A stretch of DNA of 64,000 nucleotides from Sphingopyxis sp. HIX (lineage in GTDB: Bacteria; Pseudomonadota; Alphaproteobacteria; Sphingomonadales; Sphingomonadaceae): positions 1 to 64,000 of the forward strand of contig NZ_LNSB01000021.1 of NCBI RefSeq assembly GCF_001468285.1, read 5' to 3'. Position numbers and translations under genes: made by a program. Under the pieces are notes generated by a model, which was not told the origin of the DNA, did not search any database, and saw only the letters and a program-made list of their open reading frames with translations. Of this stretch, positions 8,854 through 18,476 are shown piece by piece. Each line of letters starts with the position of its first letter. Position 1 is the stretch's first letter.

Positions 8854-9711
8854 ATGACCGGCGACCCGCTCGCAGCGCTGACCGACGGCTTTTTCCTGAT
8901 CGCGGGCCCTTGCGTGGTCGAGGAAGCAGCGATCATGGACGAGATCGCCGACACGCTCGCCGCGATCCGCGACCGCTTCGGCATCACGACGATCTTCAAG
9001 GCCTCGGCGCTCAAGGCCAATCGCAGCTCGGGCGAATCCTACCGCGGCCCGGGCTGGACGAACGGCCTCGCGCAGCTGGCGGCGATCCGCGCGCGGACCG
9101 GCTTGCCGGTCCTCACCGACATCCACGAGACGCCCGACGCTGCCGAGGCCGCGGCGGCGGTCGATATCCTCCAGATCCCCGCCTTGCTCTCGCGCCAGAC
9201 CGCGCTGATCGAGGCCGCGGCGGTGACCGGCAAGCCGCTGCTCGTCAAGAAGGGGCAGTTCATGGCGGGCGCTGACATGGCGCAGGTCGTCGCCAAGATC
9301 GACCGCGCGCGGAGCCGCGCCGGCGTGCCCCCGGTGCCGACGATCGCGTGCGAGCGCGGCAATATCTTCGGTTACCAGAATATCGTCGCCGACATGCGCA
9401 ACCTCGCGATCATGCGCGCGCCCGGCGTCGCGGTCGCGTTCGACGCCGCGCACACGGTGCAGCTGCCCTCGTCGCAGGGGGCGATGTCGGGCGGCCAGCC
9501 GCAATTTTCCCCGTTGCTGGCGCGCGCTGCGGTCGCCGCGGGCTGCGACGGGCTGTTCATCGAGGTGCACCCCGATCCCGCGTCGGCGTCGTCGGATCCC
9601 GCGACCTCGATGCCGCTCCACCACCTGCCGGCGCTCGTCGAACAATGCGTCGCGCTGCACCGTCTGGTACGCGAGGGCCAAATGCTTGACCTCGATGCCC
9701 GCCTAATCTAG
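8854..9711 (+). CDS. kdsA: 3-deoxy-8-phosphooctulonate synthase (KdsA)
   Basis: 285 residues. KdsA condenses phosphoenolpyruvate with D-arabinose 5-phosphate to Kdo 8-phosphate. Recognisable are FLIAGPCVVE near residue 15, FKASALKANRSSGESYRGPG, LTDIHE, LVKKGQFMAG, CERGNIFGYQN and FDAAHTVQLPS. The ATG at 8854 gives the normal family length; the open frame upstream overlaps the preceding lipoprotein and is not coding. It opens a capsule locus, so it probably supplies Kdo for the capsule linker as well as for LPS. Confidence 0.95.
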   Translation: MTGDPLAALTDGFFLIAGPCVVEEAAIMDEIADTLAAIRDRFGITTIFKASALKANRSSGESYRGPGWTNGLAQLAAIRARTGLPVLTDIHETPDAAEAAAAVDILQIPALLSRQTALIEAAAVTGKPLLVKKGQFMAGADMAQVVAKIDRARSRAGVPPVPTIACERGNIFGYQNIVADMRNLAIMRAPGVAVAFDAAHTVQLPSSQGAMSGGQPQFSPLLARAAVAAGCDGLFIEVHPDPASASSDPATSMPLHHLPALVEQCVALHRLVREGQMLDLDARLI

Positions 9712-9783
9712 CGCCCGATCAAGGGGTTTTACTTTGGCTGGGCTTCGGCGGCTGTTCTTTTTTCGGACTATTTCGGGTCTCCC

Positions 9784-11046
9784 ATGCTCCAGATGAGCCA
9801 ATATGCCGATGCGTCCCTGACCGCCCCAGCGACCTGGTCGCAGCGGCATTTCCTGTTCCTGCAAGGGCTGCCCGGGCCCTTTTTCCGGATGCTGGCCAAG
9901 GCACTCCGCGCCGAAGGGCATCGCACCTCGCGGATCAACTTCAACGGCGGCGACCTGTGGGACTGGCGCGGGCCGGGCGCGACCGGCTTCCGGGGCGATA
10001 TCGCGGCCTTTCCGGCCTGGTTCGACGCGTGGCTGGCGACGCGTGACGTCAGCGACGTCATCCTGTTCGGCGACAATCGCCCGCTTCACCGCCACGCGAT
10101 CGTGCTCTGCCGCGCGCGCGGGATCCGCGTGTTCGTCGTCGAGGAGGGCATGCTCCGCCCCGACTTCGTGTCGTTCGAGGAAGGCGGGACCAACTATTGG
10201 TCGGCGCTGCCGCGCGATATCGAGCAGCTCCGCCAGATCGCCGCGACGCACGAGGATGCGCCGGTCGAACCCGTCCCGGGCAACGTTCGCCGCCGCATCG
10301 TCGAGGCGGTGAGCTATTACGTCGCGCAGACGCTGACGATCCCTTTCTATCCGCGCTACCGCTCGCACCGCCGCAACACGCCGGTCAGCGAGATGTGGGC
10401 GTGGATCCGGCGCCGGCTGGGGCGCGGCCGCGAAAATGCCGCGGGCCATGCCGCCGTGGCCGCGCTCGCCGATCGCCGCTTCTTCCTTTTCCCGATGCAG
10501 CTCGACGGCGATCACCAGATCGACTCGCATTCGGACTTCCCCGACATGGCGAGCGCGATCGACTGCGTCTTCCACAGCTTTGCCGTGCACGCGGCGCAGG
10601 ACAGCGCGCTGCTCGTCAAGATGCACCCCTTCGACCCCGATCTCGACGGCTGGCGCGGGTGGGTCATGCAGCGCGCCGCGCGCTACGGGTTGGCGGGCCG
10701 CGTTCAGTTCGTCGAGCGCTACGATCTCGCCCCGCTCCTGCAACGCGCCGCGGGCGTGGTGACGATCAACAGCACCGTGGGACCGCTCGCGCTCGCCGAG
10801 GGCTGCCCGGTCTTCTGCCTCGGCCGCGCGGTCTACGATATCCCCGGCGTCACCGCCGGTTGCGGCCTCGACCGTTTCTGGACCCAGCCGCCGCCCGTCG
10901 ATGCCGCCAATTTCGAGACGATGTGCCGTGCCATGCGCGCGACCGCGCTCGTCAACGGCGGCTTCCACCACCCGCGCGCGCTCGACATGCTCGTCGCGGG
11001 GGCGGTTCGCCGGTTGCTCGGCGGCGCCCCGCGCGCCGGCGCCTGA
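9784..11046 (+). CDS. kpsS: Capsule polysaccharide beta-Kdo transferase, KpsS-like
   Basis: 420 residues of the capsule synthesis/export KpsS family. KpsS adds the first beta-linked Kdo to a lyso-phosphatidylglycerol acceptor, starting the poly-Kdo linker of ABC-exported capsules. Matching segments are FLQGLPGPFF near the N terminus, VVEEGMLRPDFVSFE with GGTNYWS, VKMHPFDPDLDGW, and INSTVGPLALAEGCPVF, followed by a GLDRFW segment. The protein is cytoplasmic or membrane-associated. The next gene starts 6 bp downstream in an operon. Confidence 0.88.
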   Translation: MLQMSQYADASLTAPATWSQRHFLFLQGLPGPFFRMLAKALRAEGHRTSRINFNGGDLWDWRGPGATGFRGDIAAFPAWFDAWLATRDVSDVILFGDNRPLHRHAIVLCRARGIRVFVVEEGMLRPDFVSFEEGGTNYWSALPRDIEQLRQIAATHEDAPVEPVPGNVRRRIVEAVSYYVAQTLTIPFYPRYRSHRRNTPVSEMWAWIRRRLGRGRENAAGHAAVAALADRRFFLFPMQLDGDHQIDSHSDFPDMASAIDCVFHSFAVHAAQDSALLVKMHPFDPDLDGWRGWVMQRAARYGLAGRVQFVERYDLAPLLQRAAGVVTINSTVGPLALAEGCPVFCLGRAVYDIPGVTAGCGLDRFWTQPPPVDAANFETMCRAMRATALVNGGFHHPRALDMLVAGAVRRLLGGAPRAGA

Positions 11047-11052
11047 TCCCGC

Positions 11053-12216
11053 ATGCGGCTGGTTTTCGACGTCACCCGGCTCGTCCGGCGCGGCCATCTG
11101 CCCGCGCCGACCGGCATCGACCGGGTCGAGCATGAATATCTGGCCTTCCTGCTCGCGCAGGATCAGCTCGACCTCGCGTTCGAGGCTTATGTCGCACCGG
11201 CGGGGTGGGTGTCGCTGTCGCGCCCGGCGGTGACCGGGCTGATGAACGCCCAGCAGCGCCGCTGGAGCGGGCGCGCGGGCGCGGCGTCGGCGCTCGGCGT
11301 GCTGCGCCATCTGCGCCCGGTGCCCTCGAGGCGCGGCGCGGGCACACGCTTCATGACCGTCTCGCACCCCGGCGCGCCCGCGATCGCGCAGTGGCGCCGC
11401 CGCGCCGACGCCTGCGGCGGCAAGATCGTCTATTTCGTCCACGACCTGATCCCGGTCGAATATCCCGAATATGCGCTCGCCAAGCACGCCGCCGCCAATC
11501 GCGCACGCATCGCCGCGGCGACCACGATGGCCGACGGCCTGCTCGTCAATTCGGACTGCACCGCGGGTGCCGTCGCGCGCTTCTGCGGCACCGCTGCGGT
11601 GCCGCCGATCGTCAAGCTGCCCTTCGGATCGACGCTGCGCGACAGCGAGGCCGCCGCTCCCGCCACCGCGGGCGACCATCCCTACTTCCTCGTCGTCGGC
11701 ACGATCGAGCCGCGCAAGAACCATCTGCTGCTGCTCAAGATGTGGCGCGACATGGCACGGCACGCGGGCGCCGCTGCGCCGCATCTGGTCATCGCGGGGC
11801 GGCGCGGCTGGGAGAACGGCCATATCCTCGCGATGATCGACCGCTCGCCGGCGCTCCGCGACGTGCTCGTCGAGCTCCAGACCCCCAGCGACGCCGCGCT
11901 GCACGGGCTGATGCGCGGCGCCCGCGCGCTGCTCGCGCCCTCCTTCGCCGAGGGTTTCGACCTTCCCGTCGCCGAGGCGCTCGGGCTCGGCTGCCCGGTG
12001 ATCGCCAGCGACATCCCCGCGCACCGCGAGGTCGGCGGCGACGCGCCGCTGTTCCTCCACCCGCTCGACGCCAAGGGCTGGAGCGCCGCAGTTCGGGATT
12101 TTGCCGCGCCCGATTCCCCGCTAAGGGAGGAGCATCTCCGGGCGGCGCGCGCCTGGCGCCCGGCCAGCTGGGACGATCATTTTTCGCGGCTCACCGACTT
12201 TCTGGACCAGCTTTGA
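11053..12216 (+). CDS. GT4-family glycosyltransferase
   Basis: 387 residues with a GT-B fold. The C-terminal half carries the nucleotide-sugar motifs of family 4: VGTIEPRKNHLLL and the E-x7-E pair in AEGFDLPVAEALGLGCPVIAS. The N-terminal half has DVTRLVRRG and YFVHDLIPVE, seen in polysaccharide GT4 enzymes. It probably adds one sugar of the capsule repeat; donor and linkage are unknown. The stop overlaps the TTG start of the following permease gene. Confidence 0.88.
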   Translation: MRLVFDVTRLVRRGHLPAPTGIDRVEHEYLAFLLAQDQLDLAFEAYVAPAGWVSLSRPAVTGLMNAQQRRWSGRAGAASALGVLRHLRPVPSRRGAGTRFMTVSHPGAPAIAQWRRRADACGGKIVYFVHDLIPVEYPEYALAKHAAANRARIAAATTMADGLLVNSDCTAGAVARFCGTAAVPPIVKLPFGSTLRDSEAAAPATAGDHPYFLVVGTIEPRKNHLLLLKMWRDMARHAGAAAPHLVIAGRRGWENGHILAMIDRSPALRDVLVELQTPSDAALHGLMRGARALLAPSFAEGFDLPVAEALGLGCPVIASDIPAHREVGGDAPLFLHPLDAKGWSAAVRDFAAPDSPLREEHLRAARAWRPASWDDHFSRLTDFLDQL

Positions 12217-13013
12217 CCCGAACCGCCGACACCGAAGCCTTGCTCCAGCGCCTCGACACGCGGCGGCGGGTGATCGGCGCGCTCGTGATCCGCGAGCTCC
12301 ACACGCGCTTCGGGCGCGAAAACCTCGGCTTCCTCTGGATCTTCATGGAGCCGGTGCTGCTCGCGGTGGCGGTCGCGGCGCTGCACGGCAATTACACGCT
12401 GCCGATCAGCGGCAATGTCCAGCCGGTGCCCTTCGCGCTCGGCGGCTATATCTTGTTCATCATGTTCCGCTCGGTGCTGTCGCGCGCCGAGACCCTGCTC
12501 GAGGCGAACCGGCCCTTGCTCTACCACCGCCCGGTCACCCTGTTCGACATGCTGCTCGCGCGCTCTTTGCTCGAAATGGTCAGCACCGGGGCGGTGCTCT
12601 TCTTCCTGCTCTTCGCGGCGCAATATCTGGGGCTCGCCGAGCCGATCCACGATCCCTTGCTCGTCATCTTCGCGCTCATCCTGATGAGCTGGTTCTGTTT
12701 CGGGCTCGCGATGATCATCATGGCGGCGTCGCACGAAAGCTCGTTCGTCGGGCGGCTCATCCATCCCTTGCTCTATCTGACGCTCCCCATTTCGGGCGCC
12801 TTCTACCTGCTCGCCTGGCTCCCCGAAAATGTGCAGCGCGTCGCGGCGTGGGTGCCGACCGTCCATATCTTCGAGCTGCTGCGCGAGGGCCAGTTCCGCG
12901 ACTTCGCCTCCGACCGTCTCGACATCGCCTATCCCATCGTCTGCTCGGCGCTATTGATGTTGGCGGGTTATGCCGCCATCAGATTCGTCCGGCCCAGGAT
13001 CGAATTGCAATGA
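12213..13013 (+). CDS. kpsM: ABC-2 type capsule exporter permease KpsM
   Basis: 266 residues, about six transmembrane helices, ABC-2 permease fold. With KpsT it forms the inner-membrane pump for lipid-linked capsule polysaccharide. The family N terminus (RRVIGALVIRELHTRFGRENLGFLWIFMEP) is intact. The coding frame has no ATG at the right place; a TTG at 12213 overlaps the upstream stop (TTGA) and gives the expected length, so I take it as the start. The stop overlaps the kpsE ATG (ATGA), giving tight coupling on both sides. Confidence 0.9.
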   Translation: MTRTADTEALLQRLDTRRRVIGALVIRELHTRFGRENLGFLWIFMEPVLLAVAVAALHGNYTLPISGNVQPVPFALGGYILFIMFRSVLSRAETLLEANRPLLYHRPVTLFDMLLARSLLEMVSTGAVLFFLLFAAQYLGLAEPIHDPLLVIFALILMSWFCFGLAMIIMAASHESSFVGRLIHPLLYLTLPISGAFYLLAWLPENVQRVAAWVPTVHIFELLREGQFRDFASDRLDIAYPIVCSALLMLAGYAAIRFVRPRIELQ

Positions 13014-14182
13014 CCAGTACCAGCATGACCACCGAACCGGCCGGCGAGGCGGAGGACGCGCGCGCGCCGCTCCAACGCGGCTGGCCGCGCCGCATCGTCC
13101 GCAGCGCCTTGTTCTGGATCGTCGTCGTCCCCGTGCTCGTCTCGGCGATCTACCTCTTCCTGATCGCGGCGCCGCAATATCGTTCGGAAGCGCAGTTCGT
13201 GATCCGCGGCCTCGACGCCCCGCGCACCGAAACCAACGGCTTCGGCCAGCTCCTCGGCGTCGCCCCGGTGCTCGATCCCAGCGCCAGGGCCAGCTACATC
13301 CTCATCGAATATCTCCGCTCGCCCGAGGCGATCCGCGCGCTCAAGTCCGAAAAGATCGACCTCGCGACGGTGTTCCGCCGGCCCGAGGCCGATTTCGTCG
13401 CGCGCCTCTCGCCGTCGGACACGACGATGGAGGAACTGGTCGAATATTATCGCGACAAGGTGCAGATCAGCCTCGACAGCGACACCGGCATCACGCGCGT
13501 GACCGTCACCGCCTTCCGCCCCGACGACGCGCGCACGATCGGCAATGCCGTGATCAAGCTGGGCGAGGCGCGGATCAACGAGCTCAACCGCCGCCTGTTC
13601 GACAATACGGTCACCATCGCGCGCGACGAATTCGGCCAGGCCGCCGACGAACTCGCGGGCGCGCAGGCCGCGATGTCGCAGTTCCGCAACCGCAGCGGCG
13701 ACATCGATCCCGAAAGCAGCGGCAAGGGCGCGCAGGAACAGGGCTTCGCGCAGCAGGCCGAACTCGACCGCCAGCGCGCGCGCCTCGCCGACATGCGCCG
13801 CTACCTCAGCCCGTCGAGCCCGCAGGTGGTGGCGATGCAGGGCTATGTGAGCAGCCTCGAAGCCGCCGCCGCGCGCAACCGCGGCCGCCTGACCGGCGCC
13901 CCCGGCGCGGTGTCGCAGCGGCTCGGCGAATATGAGGAACTCGGGCTGAAGCAGGAACTCGCCGCCAAGCGCTACGAAGCCTCGCGCCTCGCGCTGCAGG
14001 CGGCGAACGAACGCGTCGAAAAGGAACAGCTCTTCGTGCTCCCGGTGGTCCGCCCGACCGCCCCCGAAAAGCCCGTCTATCCGAAACCCTTCCGCACGCT
14101 CGCGACGATCCTGCTCGGCGCGCTTCTGCTCTATGCCTTCTTCATGATCGTCACCGCCGGCATCCGCGAGCACCGCGCATAG
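13010..14182 (+). CDS. kpsE: Capsule export inner-membrane/periplasmic protein KpsE (PCP-3)
   Basis: 390 residues with the polysaccharide copolymerase layout: cytoplasmic N terminus, TM1 around residues 32-54 ending in APQYRSEAQFVIRG, a long helical periplasmic part with coiled-coil stretches (~residues 200-330), the PxxPxxP-like VRPTAPEKPVYPKP and a last TM helix. It would bridge KpsMT and the outer-membrane protein KpsD. Its ATG overlaps the kpsM stop. Confidence 0.88.
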   Translation: MTSTSMTTEPAGEAEDARAPLQRGWPRRIVRSALFWIVVVPVLVSAIYLFLIAAPQYRSEAQFVIRGLDAPRTETNGFGQLLGVAPVLDPSARASYILIEYLRSPEAIRALKSEKIDLATVFRRPEADFVARLSPSDTTMEELVEYYRDKVQISLDSDTGITRVTVTAFRPDDARTIGNAVIKLGEARINELNRRLFDNTVTIARDEFGQAADELAGAQAAMSQFRNRSGDIDPESSGKGAQEQGFAQQAELDRQRARLADMRRYLSPSSPQVVAMQGYVSSLEAAAARNRGRLTGAPGAVSQRLGEYEELGLKQELAAKRYEASRLALQAANERVEKEQLFVLPVVRPTAPEKPVYPKPFRTLATILLGALLLYAFFMIVTAGIREHRA

Positions 14183-14188
14183 GGTCCG

Positions 14189-14839
14189 TCAGGCGTGCGT
14201 GAAATGGCTCGCGATCGCCTCTTCGACGGTGTCGAACTGCAAGACCCGGCCACCCTGGACCGCCATGCCGCGGTCGCAATATTCGCGCAGCGTCGCGGGG
14301 TCGTGCGACACCATGAACAGGCTGCAGTCGCGCTTGCGCTCCAGCAGCGCCGCGCGGCAGCGGTCCTGGAAACGCTCGTCGCCGACCGCGGTGATCTCGT
14401 CGATGAGGTAGCAGTCGAACGAAATGGCGAGCGACACCGCGAACGCCAGCCGCGCCATCATCCCCGCCGAATAGGTGCGCAGCGGCATGCGCAGATAATT
14501 GCCGAGCTCGGCGAAATCCTCGACGAAATCGAGCACTTCCTCGACCGGGCGCCCATAGACGCGCGCGACGAAGCGCGCATTGTCGGCGCCGCTGAGGCTG
14601 CTCTGGAAGCTGCTCGACAGGCCGAGCGGCCACGACACCGACATGCCGCGCCGGATCGTCCCGCTGCTCGGCTGCTCGACCCCGGCGATCAGGCGCAGCA
14701 GCGTCGATTTGCCCGCGCCATTATGCCCGCACACCCCGACCGATTGGCCTTTTTCGATCGTGAAACTGACGTTATCGAGAACCTGATGGCGCCCGTCGCG
14801 GGTCGCATAGGATTTGGAAACCCGGTTGAAGACGATCAT
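14189..14839 (-). CDS. kpsT: Capsule exporter ATPase KpsT
   Basis: 216 residues, an ABC ATPase of the polysaccharide/polyol-phosphate exporter group. Walker A GHNGAGKST is at residues 38-46, the signature is YSAGM (residues 123-127) rather than LSGGQ, as usual in KpsT, and Walker B with catalytic Glu is CYLIDE (143-148). It energises KpsM. Oddly it lies on the opposite strand between kpsE and a glycosyltransferase, convergent with kpsE (6 bp between stops), so KpsM and KpsT are made from separate transcripts. Confidence 0.93.
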   Translation of the reverse strand: MIVFNRVSKSYATRDGRHQVLDNVSFTIEKGQSVGVCGHNGAGKSTLLRLIAGVEQPSSGTIRRGMSVSWPLGLSSSFQSSLSGADNARFVARVYGRPVEEVLDFVEDFAELGNYLRMPLRTYSAGMMARLAFAVSLAISFDCYLIDEITAVGDERFQDRCRAALLERKRDCSLFMVSHDPATLREYCDRGMAVQGGRVLQFDTVEEAIASHFTHA

Positions 14840-14885
14840 CGATACAGGCTCATATGATGGGCCGGCGGCCCGCGTTCGGCCCTAG

Positions 14886-15971
14886 ATGACGCCTCGCGTC
14901 GCCCTTGACAAGCGGAGCATCGGCTGGGGGCAGGGGACCGGCATCCGTCGCTACCGCGATGCGCTGCGCCGGTGCATCGAAGAGCGCCCCGACCTGTTCG
15001 CGCCGCCGCAGTTGCTGACGGACGCGGCGGAGCCCGGCGCGGCGATCACGCGGGTCGGGCCGCGCAGCTTCGCCGATGCGCAGAAATGGTTCAGCCTGAC
15101 CGGGCGCCAGCGCAGCGTCGCGCTGAGCCACCCGGTCGACATCTTCCACTGGTCGCACCCTATGCCCCTGTGGGCCAAAGGCGCGCTGAACTTGGTCACG
15201 ATCCACGACCTCATCCCCTTCGACCAGCCCGAATATTCGGCGATCCCGCCGCGGCGCTTTCGCCGCCTGCTCACCAAGCTCGCCGCAAAGGGCGCCTGCT
15301 TCACCTGCGTGTCGGAGGTCACGCGCGAGGCGCTGATCGCCGCCACCGGCATCGATCCGCAGCGCGCGGTCTGCACCTGGCAGCCGGTGGCAACACCGAA
15401 TGGCGACGGGCCGCTTCCCGCCGGGCTGGAATCAGGGCGCTACATCCTGCTGCTCGGCACCGTCGAGCCGCGCAAGAATGTCCTGCGCGCGGTCGAGGCC
15501 TGGCGCGCGGCCGATACCGGACTCAAGCTGGTCGTTGCAGGCCCCGACGGCCATTGGCCCGACCGCCACGAGCGCGCCGCCGCCATGCGCGAGCTCGCGC
15601 ACCCCAATATTATTCGGCTGCCCTGGCTCGAGGACGCCGCGGTGACGGCGCTCATTGCCAACAGTGCCGCACTGCTGATGCCCTCGCTCGCCGAGGGCTT
15701 CGGCCTGCCGCCGGTCGAGGCGCTGCTGGCGGGCGTCCCCGCCATCGCCTCCAATGCGCCGGTATCGCGGGAGATTCTGGGCGACGCGGCGCTGCTCGTC
15801 GATCCGTTCGACGTCGGCGCGATCGCCGATGCGATCCGCCGTGCTGTCCGCACGCCCATCGCCCCGAAACGCGACCTTCCGCCTCGCTTCGACCGCTACG
15901 GCGACGCCGCCTTTGCGCGGCGCTTGCGCCTTGCCTACGACCAGTTTCTCCAGCTAGGTGGGCCCGATTAA
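14886..15971 (+). CDS. GT4-family glycosyltransferase
   Basis: 361 residues with the GT4 nucleotide-binding half: LLGTVEPRKNVLRAVEAW, then LAEGFGLPPVEALLAGVPAIAS with the E-x7-E motif. The N-terminal half contains HWSHPMP and TIHDLIPFDQPEY, as in the two other GT4 enzymes here, suggesting paralogues. It starts 46 bp from the divergent kpsT, so this interval should hold promoters for both. Likely a capsule repeat-unit transferase of unknown specificity. Confidence 0.87.
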   Translation: MTPRVALDKRSIGWGQGTGIRRYRDALRRCIEERPDLFAPPQLLTDAAEPGAAITRVGPRSFADAQKWFSLTGRQRSVALSHPVDIFHWSHPMPLWAKGALNLVTIHDLIPFDQPEYSAIPPRRFRRLLTKLAAKGACFTCVSEVTREALIAATGIDPQRAVCTWQPVATPNGDGPLPAGLESGRYILLLGTVEPRKNVLRAVEAWRAADTGLKLVVAGPDGHWPDRHERAAAMRELAHPNIIRLPWLEDAAVTALIANSAALLMPSLAEGFGLPPVEALLAGVPAIASNAPVSREILGDAALLVDPFDVGAIADAIRRAVRTPIAPKRDLPPRFDRYGDAAFARRLRLAYDQFLQLGGPD

Positions 15972-16022
15972 AGCGGAATTTCGAATCGACGATCCACTCC
16001 GCCGAATGAAGCCGGAGGAAGA

Positions 16023-17342
16023 ATGCGGGTCGGAATCGATGGTTTTAATCTGGCGCTGCCGTTCGGCACCGGCGTCGCGACCTATTCGATGTCGCTGGCG
16101 CATGCGATCCAGAATGCGGGGCACCAGCTTGACGGCCTCTACGGCCTGCGAACACCGTTCCGCAAAGTGCTGCGCAACGTCAATTTTTTCGAAGCGCTCG
16201 GCGCCGAATATCAGTCGAAGGCGCCGCGCTCGTGGAGCTTCGGCTGGGGCCGCGAGCTCAGCTGGACGGTCAAGGCACGCAAGGCGCGGCTCGTCGACCT
16301 CCACGGCAAGCAGGAGACGCGGCCCTTCGCGCACCGCCTGCCCGATTTCGACCGGCTGTTCACCGTCTCCGACCTGTTCGACCAGGCGATGCGCAATTTC
16401 AGCCGTTTCGGAACCTTCACCACCGTCGCCTTGCCCGACCGGCTCGACGTCATGCACTGGACCTATCCCTGGCCGATCAAGGTCGCCGGGGCGAAAAACA
16501 TCTATACGATGCACGATCTGGTGCCGCTGAAGCTGCCCTACGCCAGCCTCGACAACAAGAAGATCTACCACAAGCTGATGCGCGCCTGCATCCGCAAGGG
16601 CGACCATATCGTCACCGTGTCGGAGGCGAGCCGCGCCGACATCGTCGACTTCTTTCCCGAGGCCGAGGGCAAGATCACCAACACCTGGCAGGCGATCAAG
16701 CCGTCGGCGCAGAGCCTGAGCCTCGCGAGCGGCGGCGAGGCCGACGTCGCGCAGGCGGTGAAGAGCATCTTCCGCCTCGATTTCCAGGATTATTTCCTCT
16801 TCTTCGGCGCGATCGAGCCCAAGAAGAATGTCGGCCGCCTGATCGAGGCCTATCTCGCATCGGGGGTGAAGGCGCCGCTCGTCATCCTCGGCCGCCGCGC
16901 GTGGGGCGCCGACGTCGAACTCTCGCTGATCCAGCGCGACGAGACGCGGCCGATGAAGACGATCTTCAAGAATATCCGCCGCATCGACTATCTGCCGCGG
17001 CGTCTGCTGATGCTGCTCGTGCGCGGCGCCAAGGGCGTGGCTTTCCCTTCTCTCTACGAAGGTTTCGGGCTACCGATCCTCGAAGCCATGACCTTGGGGA
17101 CGCCCGTGATCACCGCGAACACCAGCTCGATGCCCGAAGTCGCCGGCGCGGCGGCGCTGCTCGTCGATCCCTATGACGTCCAGCAGATCGCCGCGGCGCT
17201 GCGCCGGATCGAGAATGAGCCCGATCTGCGCGCCGACCTGTTCGGCCGCGGCATCGCGCAGGCGGCGAACTTCTCGATGACGACCTATCAGGACCGGCTG
17301 ACGACGCTCTACGACAGCCTGCTCGCGGGGGGGCGCCGGTGA
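16023..17342 (+). CDS. GT4-family glycosyltransferase
   Basis: 439 residues, GT-B fold. Motifs are FFGAIEPKKNVGRLIEAY and LYEGFGLPILEAMTLGTPVITAN with the E-x7-E pair; MHDLVPLKLPYA is in the N-terminal half. An AGGAAGA Shine-Dalgarno lies just upstream of the ATG. The N-terminal half is ~80 residues longer than that of the neighbouring enzyme. The stop overlaps the kpsD GTG start (GTGA). Presumed capsule-chain transferase. Confidence 0.88.
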   Translation: MRVGIDGFNLALPFGTGVATYSMSLAHAIQNAGHQLDGLYGLRTPFRKVLRNVNFFEALGAEYQSKAPRSWSFGWGRELSWTVKARKARLVDLHGKQETRPFAHRLPDFDRLFTVSDLFDQAMRNFSRFGTFTTVALPDRLDVMHWTYPWPIKVAGAKNIYTMHDLVPLKLPYASLDNKKIYHKLMRACIRKGDHIVTVSEASRADIVDFFPEAEGKITNTWQAIKPSAQSLSLASGGEADVAQAVKSIFRLDFQDYFLFFGAIEPKKNVGRLIEAYLASGVKAPLVILGRRAWGADVELSLIQRDETRPMKTIFKNIRRIDYLPRRLLMLLVRGAKGVAFPSLYEGFGLPILEAMTLGTPVITANTSSMPEVAGAAALLVDPYDVQQIAAALRRIENEPDLRADLFGRGIAQAANFSMTTYQDRLTTLYDSLLAGGRR

Positions 17343-18466
17343 CGCGGATGCGGTCGGCGGCGATCGGTGCGCTGCTCGCAGCGCTGCTCGGCGGCTGTTC
17401 GATGCTGCCCTCGGCCTCGCCGACGATCGGGCAGGTGACCAAGCCCGCGGCGCTCGCCGACGGCCGCGCCCTCGACCTCGTCGACCTCACCGAAAGCGGC
17501 TGGAGCGAGGAGGATACGCCGATCGCGCCGTCCGCCGCCTGGTCCTTCACCGACGGCACGACCAGCAGCGAACAGATATTGGTCGGCGACAATCTGGAAA
17601 TCGTGGTGTTCGAGGTCGGCTACCGGCTGTTCGGCGCGATCGACAGCGGCGATGCGAAGGATCCGGCGGTGTCGGCCGCGGGCGCCGCGCTGCCGACGAT
17701 CAGCGTGCCCGCCGACGGCTATGTCGCCATTCCCTATGTCGGGCCGATCGACGTCCTCGGCCGCACGCCGCAGGGAGTCGCGACCGAAATCCGCGAGCGG
17801 CTGCGCGGCCTGTCGCAGCGCGCCGACGTGCTCGTCCGCGTCGCGTCGGGGCCGATGCGCTCGATCACCGTCGGGGGCGAGGTCAAGGCGCCGGGCCGCA
17901 TCGCGATCACCGCGGCGGGCGAGCGCGTGCTCGACGTCGTCGCCGCGGCGGGCGGCCCGTCCGAGCAGCAGTCGAACCTGATCGTGCGGCTGGCGCGCGC
18001 GGGCGACAGCCAGGAAATGCCGCTCGACCAGATCCGCGCCGGCGATGCCGCCAACGTCCGGCTGATGCCCGGCGACGTCGTCCAGTTGCTGAGGCGCCAG
18101 CAGAGCTTCTCGGTCATCGGCGCGGCGCGCGACGTGGCCGAGGTGCCGCTCGCCGACACGCCGGTCTCGCTGGTCGAGGGCCTCGCGCGCGCGGGCGGGC
18201 CGATCGACAACCAGGCCGACGCGACCGGCGTCTTCGTCTTCCGCTATGTCGACAAGGATATCGGCGGCACGATGACCGCAGTCCCGACGATCTACCGGCT
18301 CAACCTGCTCGATCCGCGCAGCTATTTCATCGCCAGCCGCTTCCGCATGCAGGACGACGATGTCGTGCTGATCGCCAACGCCCGCTCGGCGCAATTCGCC
18401 AAGCTGGTGCAGATGCTCAACCAGCTGACTTCCCCGATAGTGACCGTCGACGTGCTCACGCGCTGA
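17339..18466 (+). CDS. kpsD: Outer-membrane capsule export lipoprotein, KpsD/Wza-type
   Basis: 375 residues. The first ~20 form a lipoprotein signal with lipobox LLGGC followed by SMLPSASPT. Next come a polysaccharide-export domain (VGDNLEIVVFEVGYRLFG, then YVAIPYVGPIDVLGRTPQGVATEIRERL) and SLBB-like repeats (SITVGGEVKAPGRIAITAAGERVLDVVAAAGGP and FSVIGAARDV). It would form the outer-membrane channel for capsule. It is shorter than E. coli KpsD, nearer Wza/BexD length. The start is GTG at 17339 (overlap GTGA) or ATG at 17348. Confidence 0.87.
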   Translation: MTRMRSAAIGALLAALLGGCSMLPSASPTIGQVTKPAALADGRALDLVDLTESGWSEEDTPIAPSAAWSFTDGTTSSEQILVGDNLEIVVFEVGYRLFGAIDSGDAKDPAVSAAGAALPTISVPADGYVAIPYVGPIDVLGRTPQGVATEIRERLRGLSQRADVLVRVASGPMRSITVGGEVKAPGRIAITAAGERVLDVVAAAGGPSEQQSNLIVRLARAGDSQEMPLDQIRAGDAANVRLMPGDVVQLLRRQQSFSVIGAARDVAEVPLADTPVSLVEGLARAGGPIDNQADATGVFVFRYVDKDIGGTMTAVPTIYRLNLLDPRSYFIASRFRMQDDDVVLIANARSAQFAKLVQMLNQLTSPIVTVDVLTR

Positions 18467-18476
18467 CCGGCGAGCG

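Noticed and set aside
12848-13009. N-terminal extension of KpsE read from the upstream open frame
   Set aside because: It overlaps kpsM in another frame, and the ATGA overlap at 13010 gives normal family length.
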